From: RYN-230 sp963841695
Lineage (GTDB): Bacteria > Actinomycetota > Actinomycetes > Streptosporangiales > Streptosporangiaceae
Assembly (NCBI GenBank): GCA_963841695.1
Contig: CAWJDQ010000015.1
Span: forward strand, 310,001 to 374,000
Direction: 5' to 3'
DNA: 64,000 nt
Part shown: piece after piece, positions 25,521-34,631 of the stretch
Position numbering within the stretch: the stretch's first letter is position 1
Layout of the letters: the number at the start of each line of letters is the position of its first letter
The notes under the pieces: generated by a model
Databases searched by the model: none
The model's input: the letters and a program-made list of their open reading frames with translations, nothing else
Told to the model about the DNA's origin: nothing
Program-made: the position numbers and the translations under genes

Positions 25521-27353
25521 TCACAGCCGTGCGCGGACAAGTGGCCTGACCACGCCGGCTTCATCGATGCGGTTTTTCAGCGCCCAGGCGCTGAGCTCTC
25601 TTGTAGTCCGGTCCGGGTGCCTGCACAGCTCATTGAGCAGGACTTCCGACAGGTCTTCGTTCCCATTACCTCTCGGCAGGATCATGAAGGTGAGCAGGTA
25701 AGCACATGCCCTGCTCACCGGAAACAAGGACTCCCGAATCGTTATTTGTTCTTCGACTATCCCGGTCAGTACGTCCTGGATGCTATCCCGAACACGCCGG
25801 ACGTCCTCTTCCGGAACCCCTTCAGCGCCGAAGCAGTCGCCTACTGCAAAAAGCGCGCTATGCATCTCGGCGATCTGAGACCTGGTCGGAGTGCCACGCA
25901 GATTCGAATAAGCGAGCTGGCAGGCCGCCGCAAATGACTTCTGTACCCCGCGGTCTCGGTGCTGCAGGAACCCCAGAGCGAATAGCGCACGGATCCGTAG
26001 CCATGACTCGTCGCGTTCCAGCTCAAGAAATCGCTCAAGTGCCCTGGCGACCGGACCCGTCCACCCTCCCGCGACAAGGGCCTCGACCGCCTGTCTCCGG
26101 TAAATTGCGGCGCTCTGCAGCAAGGAATGCCGGAGCAGGGTCTTGGTGCCCGGTAGCACCCTGGGCTCCGTCAGGTGCCGCTCGATGTAGTTGACGGCCT
26201 CATTGACGTGTCTCATCCATGGCTCGTCAACCTGCGGCCAGCCATTGCGTACGCTGGTATCGTGCGCCATCGCCTGCTTCAGTGTGGCCGCAACCCAGCG
26301 CATACCCGAGTATATGTCCGGGCTCTCCTGCGGCGTTTCGAACTCCTTGATCAGCATGTCGATGGCCGCGGCAACCTGGTTCAGGTCCCGGTTCGGATCT
26401 TCCTTCGCTCGCTGCCACAAGCCCATCGCGGCGGTTCCGCGCTCTTGGATCGTGGCCATCGGGTTGTTGGCGCGGGCAAGTAGTGCTGCACCGGCCCAGT
26501 CATCCATCGGGGGTGACCAGTAGGGCGGCACTCTGATTGCCAGTTCGAGGTCGAGCGAACGGCCCGGATAAAGGCTACGTTCGCGAATCGGATCGGCATC
26601 TCTGAGAAGAGACTTTACCCACGTTCTCAATGCCTGCGTATGTCCTGTCCGCCTGCTGAGCATGACGAGTGTGGTGATTACCCGCCATACCCTGAAACCC
26701 AGCGGCTGGGTCAGCGCCTCCTCGAGGGCATCCCTGATGGGCTCAAATGCGTAGGCACCCAGAGTGCCCAGCATGATAAGAGCCTCCACGCTGCGCGGTG
26801 TGGGCGGCGCATACCCCAGGATGATCAGCTGTTCCACCACGTGCGCGATCTCCGTGGAGTATCGCCCGCGAACCCCCCGCACCGCTCGTGAGCGGGGGTC
26901 AATCTTGTCGATTTCCTCAGCGGCCAGGAAGGCTGACAATAGCGCTGATGCCTGCGTGAGAACACCGACCTCGTCGCCCGCGGGGCCTCGTAGGATCTCC
27001 TGTGCCCAGTTTGCCGGGACACGGTCACTGAGGCTTTCCCGACCCGTCAGCCCGCGTAGGCAGATCGCCAGTGAACTGAGCCCACCGATGTGTGAATCCC
27101 GTTCCGGGGCAAGTGCGACGATTACTTCGTCCAACTTTTGCAATCTCGCATCGCTGAAGGTGCCACTCGCGAGCAGGTGCGAGAGGTTGGCGCCGGCCGT
27201 GCTGGTATCGGCCCTGTTCGCCATGCCGATGGCCTTGGCGATCGTGGTCTGCGATGCGGCCTCGCTCACGAGGTCGATCTGGGCACGCGCCGCATAGCGG
27301 ATCAGCTCATCGGGCTTGCTGATGTCGTCGATGTCATAGCCGGCGTTGGGCAC
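25521..27353 (-). CDS. Unknown helical-repeat protein, 610 aa, with HTH-like N-terminus
   Basis: I do not recognise this protein. Residues about 20-80 (AASQTTIAKAIGMANR, then LSHLLASGTFSDARLQKLDEVIVAL) look like a helix-turn-helix of the XRE type. The remaining 500 residues are almost wholly alpha-helical with regularly spaced Leu/Ala, suggesting HEAT/TPR-like solenoid repeats. No TM segment, Walker motif or nuclease motif is seen. It is first cargo after attL, reads toward attL, and has lower GC-bias than chromosomal neighbours. A regulatory or defence-sensor role is conceivable but unproved. Confidence 0.75.
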   Translation of the reverse strand: MPNAGYDIDDISKPDELIRYAARAQIDLVSEAASQTTIAKAIGMANRADTSTAGANLSHLLASGTFSDARLQKLDEVIVALAPERDSHIGGLSSLAICLRGLTGRESLSDRVPANWAQEILRGPAGDEVGVLTQASALLSAFLAAEEIDKIDPRSRAVRGVRGRYSTEIAHVVEQLIILGYAPPTPRSVEALIMLGTLGAYAFEPIRDALEEALTQPLGFRVWRVITTLVMLSRRTGHTQALRTWVKSLLRDADPIRERSLYPGRSLDLELAIRVPPYWSPPMDDWAGAALLARANNPMATIQERGTAAMGLWQRAKEDPNRDLNQVAAAIDMLIKEFETPQESPDIYSGMRWVAATLKQAMAHDTSVRNGWPQVDEPWMRHVNEAVNYIERHLTEPRVLPGTKTLLRHSLLQSAAIYRRQAVEALVAGGWTGPVARALERFLELERDESWLRIRALFALGFLQHRDRGVQKSFAAACQLAYSNLRGTPTRSQIAEMHSALFAVGDCFGAEGVPEEDVRRVRDSIQDVLTGIVEEQITIRESLFPVSRACAYLLTFMILPRGNGNEDLSEVLLNELCRHPDRTTRELSAWALKNRIDEAGVVRPLVRARL

Positions 27354-27734
27354 TGTAAAACAGTAGCAACTTCGCTGTAAGCCGACTAGGTACCGCTGTA
27401 GCCAAAAGGGCAGCAGTCAGCGCACCGACAGCGCGCGGTGCAATACGGAAAACGACAGGGGTTCTCAGCTGTCTTGTCCGAAGTCCTGCGACGGCCACCC
27501 AGGCTCTGCTCATCTCGCCAACCTGACGGTCCCTTAGCCACCGATCCGGTGGGGCTGCGTCGCTGCGCTACCCATGATGATCACTGCCTTCAGACCCTCT
27601 CTCGCATCCGGTTCACAGTGGCAGTGCTTCTACCTGCAGTAATGAGTTTCGGTCCCGGTCCCCGCCGACGCTTGTGAAGCCCATGCGCTGTGTACGTTTG
27701 GGCCCGCGACCGCTAAGGAGACGGAGGAACAACC
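27354..27734. other. Intergenic region upstream of the envelope operon
   Basis: No gene seen. It separates the divergent 610-aa gene from the plus-strand operon and presumably holds both promoters. GGAGACGGAGGAACAACC immediately before ATG 27735 is a strong ribosome-binding site. Confidence 0.4.
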
Positions 27735-28406
27735 ATGACTGGGAGCGCGGCAGCAGACGTAAGGCACGCCAATTCGGCCGCGCTGCCGTGGCCGGCCTAC
27801 CTGCCTGACGAACTCCACCACCCGCGCGTTGCCCAACTCACCGGCACTGTCGCCCTCTCTCACGGCCTGTCCGATGGCACGGCCCTCGGACGCGCCGCCT
27901 ATGAAGTGGTGCGTTCGTGCTCGCGCTTGGTGCAGGCGGCCGCCAAAGCTCTGGACCCGCAGGCACGCACCCGGTGCGCTGCCTCTTCGAAAACCGCTCC
28001 CAGTTGTGTTGTTCAAGCAAACGCAGGTCGGAAGGAGGCTGGTCGGGATGACCATTCGCACGAGGAGGACGCGTGCCCGTCGCCGCAGCCTGCCCCGCCG
28101 GGGTCGCTCGACCCCGGTCCGTGGGCGCGCGATAGTTCGCAATCAGAGAGCGCGCCACCACAGTCGCCGTACCCGAAACTCCCAGCTGAGCTTTCGCAAG
28201 CCTTTGACGGCGGCCATCGTGGCCGGTGCCCTCATCCTCGCGCTCGCGGGCTACCTAGTGGCCCACCACGGCATAGGTGCGGCCGGGGCCGCCGTCCGCG
28301 GGGCAGGGCCTGTCGTCCCAGGATCAGACCCCGTCGCCGCCCAGCTCGTCTACACCGCGCCCACGGCGAACGACGCCAGGATCACCCTTCCGGGCATGGT
28401 GCATAA
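27735..28406 (+). CDS. Uncertain first gene of the envelope operon
   Basis: The start is well supported: GGAGG seven bases before ATG 27735. The first 95 residues (DVRHANSAALPWPAYLPDEL, then AAYEVVRSCSRLVQAAAKAL) read like a real small helical protein. The rest overlaps the next gene by 350 bases and is low-complexity Pro/Arg/Gly, so the true stop is probably near 28,050. A TGA in another frame overlaps the next ATG there, hinting at a frameshift between about 27,960 and 28,040. Function unknown. Confidence 0.4.
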   Translation: MTGSAAADVRHANSAALPWPAYLPDELHHPRVAQLTGTVALSHGLSDGTALGRAAYEVVRSCSRLVQAAAKALDPQARTRCAASSKTAPSCVVQANAGRKEAGRDDHSHEEDACPSPQPAPPGSLDPGPWARDSSQSESAPPQSPYPKLPAELSQAFDGGHRGRCPHPRARGLPSGPPRHRCGRGRRPRGRACRPRIRPRRRPARLHRAHGERRQDHPSGHGA

Positions 28407-29415
28407 CGAGCTGCTTCAAATCGGACTGGCCCACAGGTCCATCGCGCTCAGCCAGGTCGATCCCGTCGGCAACATATCGACGTCGGTCATCGACTTGACA
28501 CCCCGGACGGGAAACTCCTCCACCGACCCTGTGCTCACGGTAAACGGCCGCGCCGTTCCAGTCATCAACGCGAAGATCTCCGCCATTCAGAGGGCCGTCA
28601 ACTCCCCGCCGACGACTACCGGCGGCCAAGCTCTCTACGCGGGCCTCACGAAGCCTGACTTCACCAGCGCTCCCGTCGTCATCATCAGCACGGGAATTGA
28701 CCTCGCCAATCCCGACAACTTCCGGTCCCTGGCATGGTCGGTCCCCCCGGGAAAAGTTGTGGCGGAGGTGAAGAAGGCTGGTGCCCTGCCAGCACTGCAT
28801 AGCTCGGTCACGTTCGTGCTAGTGCCGACTGCCGGCGTGCAGCCCCAGCTCGCGCAGGCCCAGAAGGACTACCTCAAAGCCGTCTGGACCGCCCTGCTAA
28901 CAGCTGGTGGCGCAACCTCCGTCAGGTTCATCGACGCCACCGGCACGACCGCCTCCCCAAGAGCCCCAAGCGCACCAACCGTCAAAGTCCCCGCCATGCC
29001 GGTCGCCCCGATCCCGCAAGTTCACGTGGGGAAGAACAGCGTGAGATGCACGCTGACGTCCAGCTACTTCGTCTTCGGCACTGCCACGCTGATCGACCCC
29101 TCGAAGACCGAGCAGGACCTAACCCCATGCATCACCGCGGCCCTCGCCACGCATGCCACCTTCGCGCTTGACGGGTGGGCGTCGTACGAGGGGCCGCTCA
29201 ACGCTGACGGCAAGCCGCAATTCAATTACGCCTTCAACCGCCAGCTCACTAGAGCGCGGGTTCAGACCATCGCGAACCTCCTGGTCAATGATCTCGGCGT
29301 GCCCAGGTCCGCCATCACCCGCCTGAGAGGGCACGGCAACGCCGACCAGCCCGATCCCGGCAATCCGCGTAGCCCCGCCAACCGGGTCGTGATCATCACC
29401 TACACCGTCAAGTGA
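28048..29415 (+). CDS. Membrane-anchored VWA-like/OmpA-like protein, 455 aa
   Basis: ATG 28048 follows GAAGGAGG. A very basic cytoplasmic tail (about 50 residues, Arg-rich) leads into one TM segment (residues 53-72). The extracytoplasmic part has a VWA-like region (TTTGGQALYAGL, then PVVIISTGIDLANPDNF). The C-terminal 110 residues are OmpA/MotB-like: FALDGWASYEG, NRQLTRARVQTIANLL, ITRLRGHGN and NRVVIITY. OmpA-like domains bind peptidoglycan. It is followed 27 bases later by a multi-TM partner gene. The topology resembles MotB/ZorB-type anchors, but no family assignment is claimed. Confidence 0.7.
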   Translation: MTIRTRRTRARRRSLPRRGRSTPVRGRAIVRNQRARHHSRRTRNSQLSFRKPLTAAIVAGALILALAGYLVAHHGIGAAGAAVRGAGPVVPGSDPVAAQLVYTAPTANDARITLPGMVHNELLQIGLAHRSIALSQVDPVGNISTSVIDLTPRTGNSSTDPVLTVNGRAVPVINAKISAIQRAVNSPPTTTGGQALYAGLTKPDFTSAPVVIISTGIDLANPDNFRSLAWSVPPGKVVAEVKKAGALPALHSSVTFVLVPTAGVQPQLAQAQKDYLKAVWTALLTAGGATSVRFIDATGTTASPRAPSAPTVKVPAMPVAPIPQVHVGKNSVRCTLTSSYFVFGTATLIDPSKTEQDLTPCITAALATHATFALDGWASYEGPLNADGKPQFNYAFNRQLTRARVQTIANLLVNDLGVPRSAITRLRGHGNADQPDPGNPRSPANRVVIITYTVK

Positions 29416-29442
29416 CCAGCCAAGCGAAAGAAGGTAAGCGTC

Positions 29443-30816
29443 ATGTCCGTGGCTAACGTCACAACCGGCCGCGCCGGGCCGGAAAACCCCCGTCACCACT
29501 GGGAGCCCGCTCTTACCCAGAAGGAGGCTGCCAAGCTCGAGATCTCCAAGAGTGAGTACCAAGCTGCGGTCCTCTTCGCCCGCATGGCTGTGGAGGAACA
29601 CCAGCGCGACGGCACTCCGCGCGACCGGTGGGAGCCCACGCCCACCCTCGATGACCAGCTGGCCGCCCCCTTCATCAGCGATGGCGAACAAGAACTCGCA
29701 GGCCGGCTAGAAGCGGAGGTTGACCCTGCGCTCAATGAGACCCAAAACCTCATCGAGAACGTCAAGGCGAACCTGGACGAAATCACCGAGGACACCCCGC
29801 CGATCGTCGAGGAGGAGGCAGGCCTCAACTTCTCCGTCCCTGAAGCTGTGGAACGCGTCGAGCAGGACGACGTGAAGATCGGGCGGGACCGGGCCGTCGG
29901 CAAACCCCACCACGATCCCAGCAGCGCGCTGCTGCGGCGCCTTGCAACCTGGGCCCCGTGGGTGGAAGCGGTGGGATTCCTCACCTTCGTCACCTATTAC
30001 CTCAACGTCCCCCTCCTGCAACCGTGGCTGAATTGGCTTGCCTGGAGCTTCGCCGCGACGGTTGTCGTGGTCATCATCGTCGGCCAGACCTGGCTGGTGC
30101 GCCACGCCGCCAGAAGCCACAACCACGCACGGGAAGCCCGCGCCGACGCCAACCGCCACGAGGCAGCACGAGGGTTCACGCGGCGCAACTGGTACATCGC
30201 GCTAACAGCCGTGACCGCCGTCGCCATCACCTGCGGCATGATCTGGCGCGCCATCGCCGCCCTCGGCGAAGCCAGCCTCGGCACGGCCGCACTGATGATC
30301 TTCGTAGCGGCCGTCACTGGACTGCTCCTGCCCACGCTCGCCTACCTGGGCATAGCCCTCGACGGATCCAAGGTCTCCCGCGAGCGCGACGGCCTCGCGA
30401 CCGACCTGGACGATGATCTGGACGCCTACGCCGAGATCATCGACAACAGCCGCCGGGACCTCGCCAAAGCCGCCGAGATAGGCAAGAGGCTCAAGGAGAT
30501 GACGTTCCTGGACATCTGCAGCACGACCCAGGAAGCGGTCGACGCCGTCTACAGGTTCTACGGCATCATCCGCCTTCTCATCGGCGGCTTGGCGGCCGAG
30601 CCCCCGTCCAAGGCCACCAAAACGATCAGCGTGGGCGCGGGGGGAAACATACGCGGGTGCATCGGGACCAGCATCCCGGGCGCGAGCAAGGTCAACCTCG
30701 ACCCGCTTTTTGACCGCTGGCATCGCCTGTTCAAGATCGAGGGCCAGCTGCCCGGCCTACTCGCCCGGGTTGACGCCCTTCCACCACACCCATGGGGCAA
30801 GTCCCGCAACGCCTGA
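29443..30816 (+). CDS. Four-TM membrane protein, 457 aa, partner of the OmpA-like protein
   Basis: I do not recognise the family. An acidic cytoplasmic N-terminus (about 150 residues, helical, with LNETQNLIENVKANLDEI) is followed by two TM segments near 165-215, a basic His/Arg loop, two more TM segments near 247-305, then a helical domain rich in charged residues (RDGLATDLDDDLDAYAEII). Directly downstream of the OmpA/VWA-like gene, with an AAGAAGG ribosome-binding site, and closed by a strong hairpin. The pair probably forms one envelope-spanning complex. Confidence 0.65.
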   Translation: MSVANVTTGRAGPENPRHHWEPALTQKEAAKLEISKSEYQAAVLFARMAVEEHQRDGTPRDRWEPTPTLDDQLAAPFISDGEQELAGRLEAEVDPALNETQNLIENVKANLDEITEDTPPIVEEEAGLNFSVPEAVERVEQDDVKIGRDRAVGKPHHDPSSALLRRLATWAPWVEAVGFLTFVTYYLNVPLLQPWLNWLAWSFAATVVVVIIVGQTWLVRHAARSHNHAREARADANRHEAARGFTRRNWYIALTAVTAVAITCGMIWRAIAALGEASLGTAALMIFVAAVTGLLLPTLAYLGIALDGSKVSRERDGLATDLDDDLDAYAEIIDNSRRDLAKAAEIGKRLKEMTFLDICSTTQEAVDAVYRFYGIIRLLIGGLAAEPPSKATKTISVGAGGNIRGCIGTSIPGASKVNLDPLFDRWHRLFKIEGQLPGLLARVDALPPHPWGKSRNA

Positions 30817-30842
30817 CCCAACAAATCCCGCAAACCCCGAAA

Positions 30843-30880
30843 CAGGCCTTCTGCGCTGAGTCCCCAGCGCAGAAGGCCTG
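30843..30880 (+). terminator. Perfect 16-bp-stem hairpin after the envelope operon
   Basis: CAGGCCTTCTGCGCTG (30843-30858), six-base loop AGTCCC, then CAGCGCAGAAGGCCTG (30865-30880): a perfect 16-bp stem 27 bases after the stop at 30816. No T-run follows, as is common for actinobacterial terminators. It serves as the operon terminator, possibly in both directions. Confidence 0.85.
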
Positions 30881-30884
30881 CCGG

Positions 30885-31280
30885 GCAGTTGCGACTATCC
30901 GCACGGTCGGGTCAGCCAAGCTCACGCGAGCGCCTGGCCGCACCGGCAGTGGTGGTGGGCCGCGCTACCGGGCTCGAACACACTGGCTGGCCGATGCCTA
31001 TGGTCGTCCGCTTCCTCCCGATGACCCCCTGGCGCCGCTCGCCCGCGACATCGCCCGGGCGCTGACCGAGCCCGACTTCGCCCTGCATCACTGTGCCCAG
31101 AGCCATCCGCTTTACCGGCTGGGCGGCGTCTGCCTGGTGCCCGTCGCCCGTGGTCACGACCCGGACGGCCGCGGTGGGGCGGTGATCTCGTGGACTACGC
31201 ACGACCTGCTCTCGATCAGCTGGGACCGGTGGCGGGAGTACCAGGGCGCGCGTGAGGTCATGAACGGCGGGCTGGCCTAG
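30885..31280 (+). pseudogene. Conserved element-type hypothetical, 5' part, cut by IS701-like insertion
   Basis: The frame reads LADAYGRPLPPDDPLAPLA, DIARALTEPDFALHHCAQSH then PLYRLGGVCLVPVARGHD and WTTHDLLSISWDRWREYQG. It matches a kind of hypothetical protein that I associate with actinobacterial integrative elements. No good start codon exists after the hairpin at 30843-30880, so the N-terminus is missing or displaced. The frame stops at the CTAG flanking the insertion sequence; its continuation (VLDTFGFEVWPFGLRLPLV) resumes at 32808. Confidence 0.6.
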
Positions 31281-32803
31281 TACGGCAGCAGCCATTCGCT
31301 AGCTGACCAGGGCAATGCCGGTTTCCCGGGTGAGTCGTGTGCGCTGGTGATACCAGCGGGCGCGGGCTTGGTGGCTCCGCCTCCAGGCGAGCCAGCAGGC
31401 GGTGTGGCCGGGCGGGGCGGGCCGGGTGAGCCAGGCGGCGAGCAGGTGAGCGATTTCCGGGACGGTAAGCGGGATCATGCCGGGGTCGGCCGGGGGCGGC
31501 TGGCCTGGGCTGACTGGCGGTGGTGGCTGGGCATCGGTGCGGTCTTTGAGCAGGGCGGCGGTGACGGCACAGATGGCCAGGGCGGCCATGACCAGCACGG
31601 TGTGGCGGGCGATCGCGGTATAGAGCCGGACCTGGGACTCATCGAGCCCGAAGGTGTCCTTGCCGGCACGGAAGCCCTCTTCCACGGGCCAGCGCAGCCC
31701 GGCCGCGCGGATCAGCCGGGTCAAGGTCAGAGGCTGGCCCTCGGGCACGAAGCAGTAGTGAAAGGCCAGTTCACCGGACTTGAGGTGACGGCGGATGAGC
31801 AGGCAGTGCTCCGGCGAGGCGGTCGCCAGCCACGACCACGCATACCAGCGGCCGCCTTTCGAGCCCTTCCCGGCGGAACGGACCTCGGGATGCTTGCGGT
31901 CCAGCACCTGGCTGGCGGCGTCCGCGCAGGTTAACCTCCTGCCGCCGGGCAGGGTGAGGCGGAAGTTCCGCGGGACGCGCAGCACATAGCCCTGGCCGCG
32001 GGCTCCGAAGAAGGCGCGCAGTTCGGTGCAGTTCCCGTAGACCTCGTCGCCGCAGAAGAAATCGAACCGGATCCCGTCCGCGAGCGCGTCCGCGCTGATG
32101 CCGATGGCCAGCTGTCCCTTGGTCCGGAACTCCAGGCCTGGCGGCAGGCCCATGGCCAGGGAGCGCACTGGGTCCTCGATCTGGGCGCGGGGTATCCACT
32201 GCCGGGAGCCGATCAGCGCATGCCCGGCACGTTCGCGCACATAGGCCAGGTGCACGGTGTTGATGCCGTTGGCGACCCGGCCCGCGCAGCCCAGGTACTG
32301 CCGCTGGACGCCAGCCGTCGCGTAGCCCTGCTTCTCCTGGCCCGTCTCGTCCAGCGCCCCGATCACCAGCCCGCTCCGCCGGCCGGAACGGCGCGCCGCT
32401 TCGTCCAGGCCGGCCACCGCGAACCGGCGCACCACGCCCATCGCTGCGAAGGTCTCCCACGAGGCGCGGCTGAGCAGCCGCTGCGTCCTGTCCGGGGCCC
32501 GGTCTCCCGCATGCTCGGCGATCGTCCAGCCATTACGCTTCGGCAGGCCGCTGACCAGCGCATTGACATACTTGCCTGCCTGCAGCCACGGCTCCGTCCG
32601 TGCGAAACACGGTCTCAGCAGGCACAACAGCTCCCTGCGCTTCCGGGCGCCTGCGCGCGCCCCTATCCTGGCAGCCGCAGCCGCCTCCGGTTTTGACGTC
32701 GTCACACACGCATGATCGCGAGGCGGCTGCCCTGCGCAGAAACCAGGGATAGCCGGGATACCCGGCCTATCTCCAGGTCAAGCCACGAATGGCTGCTGCC
32801 GTA
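31281..32803 (-). mobile_element. IS701-family insertion sequence, complete
   Basis: Perfect 18-bp terminal inverted repeats TACGGCAGCAGCCATTCG at 31281-31298 and 32786-32803, extending imperfectly inward for about 12 further bases. Flanked by CTAG on each side (31277-31280 and 32804-32807), a 4-bp target duplication. 1,523 bp with one transposase gene. The intact ends and unbroken gene suggest recent arrival. Confidence 0.92.
31299..32705 (-). CDS. IS701-family DDE transposase, 468 aa
   Basis: DDE transposase. First catalytic Asp in GLVIGALDETGQEKQG, second in FDFFCGDEVYGNCTELRAFF, and the Glu in WPVEEGFRAGKDTFGLDESQVR (YREK-like region). An N-terminal helical DNA-binding part contains RTQRLLSRASWE. 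Full length with no internal stop. It fills the insertion sequence between the terminal repeats. Confidence 0.92.
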   Translation of the reverse strand: MTTSKPEAAAAARIGARAGARKRRELLCLLRPCFARTEPWLQAGKYVNALVSGLPKRNGWTIAEHAGDRAPDRTQRLLSRASWETFAAMGVVRRFAVAGLDEAARRSGRRSGLVIGALDETGQEKQGYATAGVQRQYLGCAGRVANGINTVHLAYVRERAGHALIGSRQWIPRAQIEDPVRSLAMGLPPGLEFRTKGQLAIGISADALADGIRFDFFCGDEVYGNCTELRAFFGARGQGYVLRVPRNFRLTLPGGRRLTCADAASQVLDRKHPEVRSAGKGSKGGRWYAWSWLATASPEHCLLIRRHLKSGELAFHYCFVPEGQPLTLTRLIRAAGLRWPVEEGFRAGKDTFGLDESQVRLYTAIARHTVLVMAALAICAVTAALLKDRTDAQPPPPVSPGQPPPADPGMIPLTVPEIAHLLAAWLTRPAPPGHTACWLAWRRSHQARARWYHQRTRLTRETGIALVS

Positions 32804-33029
32804 CTAGGTGCTGGATACGTTCGGGTTCGAGGTGTGGCCATTCGGCCTGCGCCTCCCGCTGGTCGCTGGCCTAGCCCTGTTCGCTCTGGAGGATCGCCTT
32901 GAGGGACGCCAGGGCCACCAGCGCGACTGTGATGACCAGCAGCGTCTGCGGTGGGCCCGGCGCTGCGCCGGGTCATGCGTTCTTCTGGTCGCGACGGCAG
33001 AGAAGGATGCCGCCGAGGACAGCTCCTAG
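32804..33029 (+). pseudogene. 3' part of the hypothetical gene split by the insertion sequence
   Basis: From GTG 32808 the frame reads VLDTFGFEVWPFGLRLPLVAG, in the same phase as the part before the insertion sequence. Removing the element and one CTAG joins GLA, a TAG codon, then VLDTFGFEVW. The join therefore keeps the frame but contains an amber codon formed by the target site. Downstream residues lose family character and run into the convergent permease gene. Confidence 0.55.
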
Positions 33030-34631
33030 GATCCCGAGGCCGGTGATGACCGCCATGCTCGACCAGTCGGGACTCGTGGCGGGGGCGGGAACCATGTGGA
33101 AGAAGACGGATGTGTCCAGTAGCCAGTGATTGGTGTGAACCACTCCGCCCGCGAACTCGATGAGAAACGACCAGGCCAGGTATCCGTAGACAACCGTCGA
33201 GGTCCGCCGCGGCCACGCGCCGAACACCAGCGCGCCGAGGCCGAGGAGGAAAAGCCCCGGCGGGACGACGTTCAGGCCGGCCGTCACCAGCGAGCCGAAG
33301 CGGACCCCGCTGTGCTGGCTGGCGGCGCCCGCCCAGGCCCCGATCCCGGCCAGCAGGCCAGCCGTAAGGACGAGAAGGGAGGAGAGTCCCAGCCGTCCGG
33401 CGAACCACGAGGTCCGGCTCACGGGACGGACAAGGAGGTTCTCCAGGTAACCGTCGGCCTCCTCGGTCCGCATCGCGGTGATCTGGCCGGCCGAGATCAG
33501 CGCGATCAGGAGCGCGAGGATCAGGAACGTCAGACCAAGATCGTCCGCCACGATTGAGCCATGCCCGCCGAGCCGTCCAATCGCCTGGCTGATCCCTTGC
33601 GAGCCGATGGCGTCCTTGGCGGACGACTCGGCCGTGGTTCCGATGAGCACAGCGAAGACGGCGACTGCGAACAGCCAGCCAAGTGCGACCGGCCGCATCA
33701 GGCGCACGGCCAAGCCCGCGGAGCCGCCAAGCAGGGCCAGATGCGGTTGTGACGAGTCGCGTCCGGGCCACGAGGCGGCCCCGGCGTCGCGGGTGCCGGC
33801 CAGGTGCAGCGTCACTGCGGTGACCGCAATCAGCAAGACGAGGACCGGAAGCAGTGCCACCGGGTTCGGGTCGGTTAGGGGCCTGCTTTCCTCGACCCAG
33901 CCGAGAGGGCTCAGCCACACCAGCCAGTGCAGGCCCTGGTTCGTGTCAGCCACCATGCGCAGGGCATACGCCAGGCCGAAGACGACCCCGGCCATGGCCG
34001 CGGCGCGCCGGCGGGTGCTGGCCAGCTGGCTGGCCAGCGCGCCGATGGCGAGGAACATGGCCGCCGCCGCCACGAGCGTGACAGAGAAGTACAGGCACTG
34101 GCCGAGACTGAATCCGGCCGATGGGGACCGGCCGGTGACAATCGCCCCGAGAGCCGTCAGCACGAACAAGGCCAGCAACCCGGCGCCGAGGCCTGCGAGC
34201 GCCTGGCCCGCGGCGCGTCGGCGTGTTGTCTGACCGGCCAGGAGCAGATCGTAGCGCCCGGCTTCCTCCTCGCCGCGCATGAGGCGGGTGGACGTGAGCA
34301 GGCCCCAGATGGAACCGAGGACGCTCAAGATGCCGACGAAGCGCCAGTCGGCGAAGCCGGCGACCGTGTTGACGGCGCGCTCCGACCCGAGGAGCGCGTT
34401 CATGGCGGTGTTCGACCCGTACGCGCGCGCCAGTTGGTCGCGCGACGCCTGGGTCTTGTAGGTGGAGGTGTAGGCGTGCGTCTGGACGATGATGAAGAAG
34501 CCGAATATGAGGCCCCACAGAGCGCCCGACCGAGCGGCGCGGCGCGCCACCTGACGGGCGAGGACGGATCCCGGGTAGCGGCCCGCGGGGGCGAGCTCGC
34601 GTAGTGGCTGCTCGAGCAGCTGGCCGGTCAT
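32973..34631 (-). CDS. ABC-2 type exporter permease, 552 aa
   Basis: About twelve TM segments in two ABC-2-like halves (LWGLIFGFFIIVQTHAY early; LGLTFLILALLIALISAGQITAM starting the second). RGEEEAGRYDLLLAGQTTRR and RTEEADGYLENLLVRPVSRT are repeated cytoplasmic motifs preceding each coupling region. This is the fused-permease type found in tetronasin/antibiotic exporters. Its start overlaps the ATPase stop by four bases. Probably exports a lipophilic antibiotic or lipid; substrate unknown. Confidence 0.88.
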   Translation of the reverse strand: MTGQLLEQPLRELAPAGRYPGSVLARQVARRAARSGALWGLIFGFFIIVQTHAYTSTYKTQASRDQLARAYGSNTAMNALLGSERAVNTVAGFADWRFVGILSVLGSIWGLLTSTRLMRGEEEAGRYDLLLAGQTTRRRAAGQALAGLGAGLLALFVLTALGAIVTGRSPSAGFSLGQCLYFSVTLVAAAAMFLAIGALASQLASTRRRAAAMAGVVFGLAYALRMVADTNQGLHWLVWLSPLGWVEESRPLTDPNPVALLPVLVLLIAVTAVTLHLAGTRDAGAASWPGRDSSQPHLALLGGSAGLAVRLMRPVALGWLFAVAVFAVLIGTTAESSAKDAIGSQGISQAIGRLGGHGSIVADDLGLTFLILALLIALISAGQITAMRTEEADGYLENLLVRPVSRTSWFAGRLGLSSLLVLTAGLLAGIGAWAGAASQHSGVRFGSLVTAGLNVVPPGLFLLGLGALVFGAWPRRTSTVVYGYLAWSFLIEFAGGVVHTNHWLLDTSVFFHMVPAPATSPDWSSMAVITGLGILGAVLGGILLCRRDQKNA

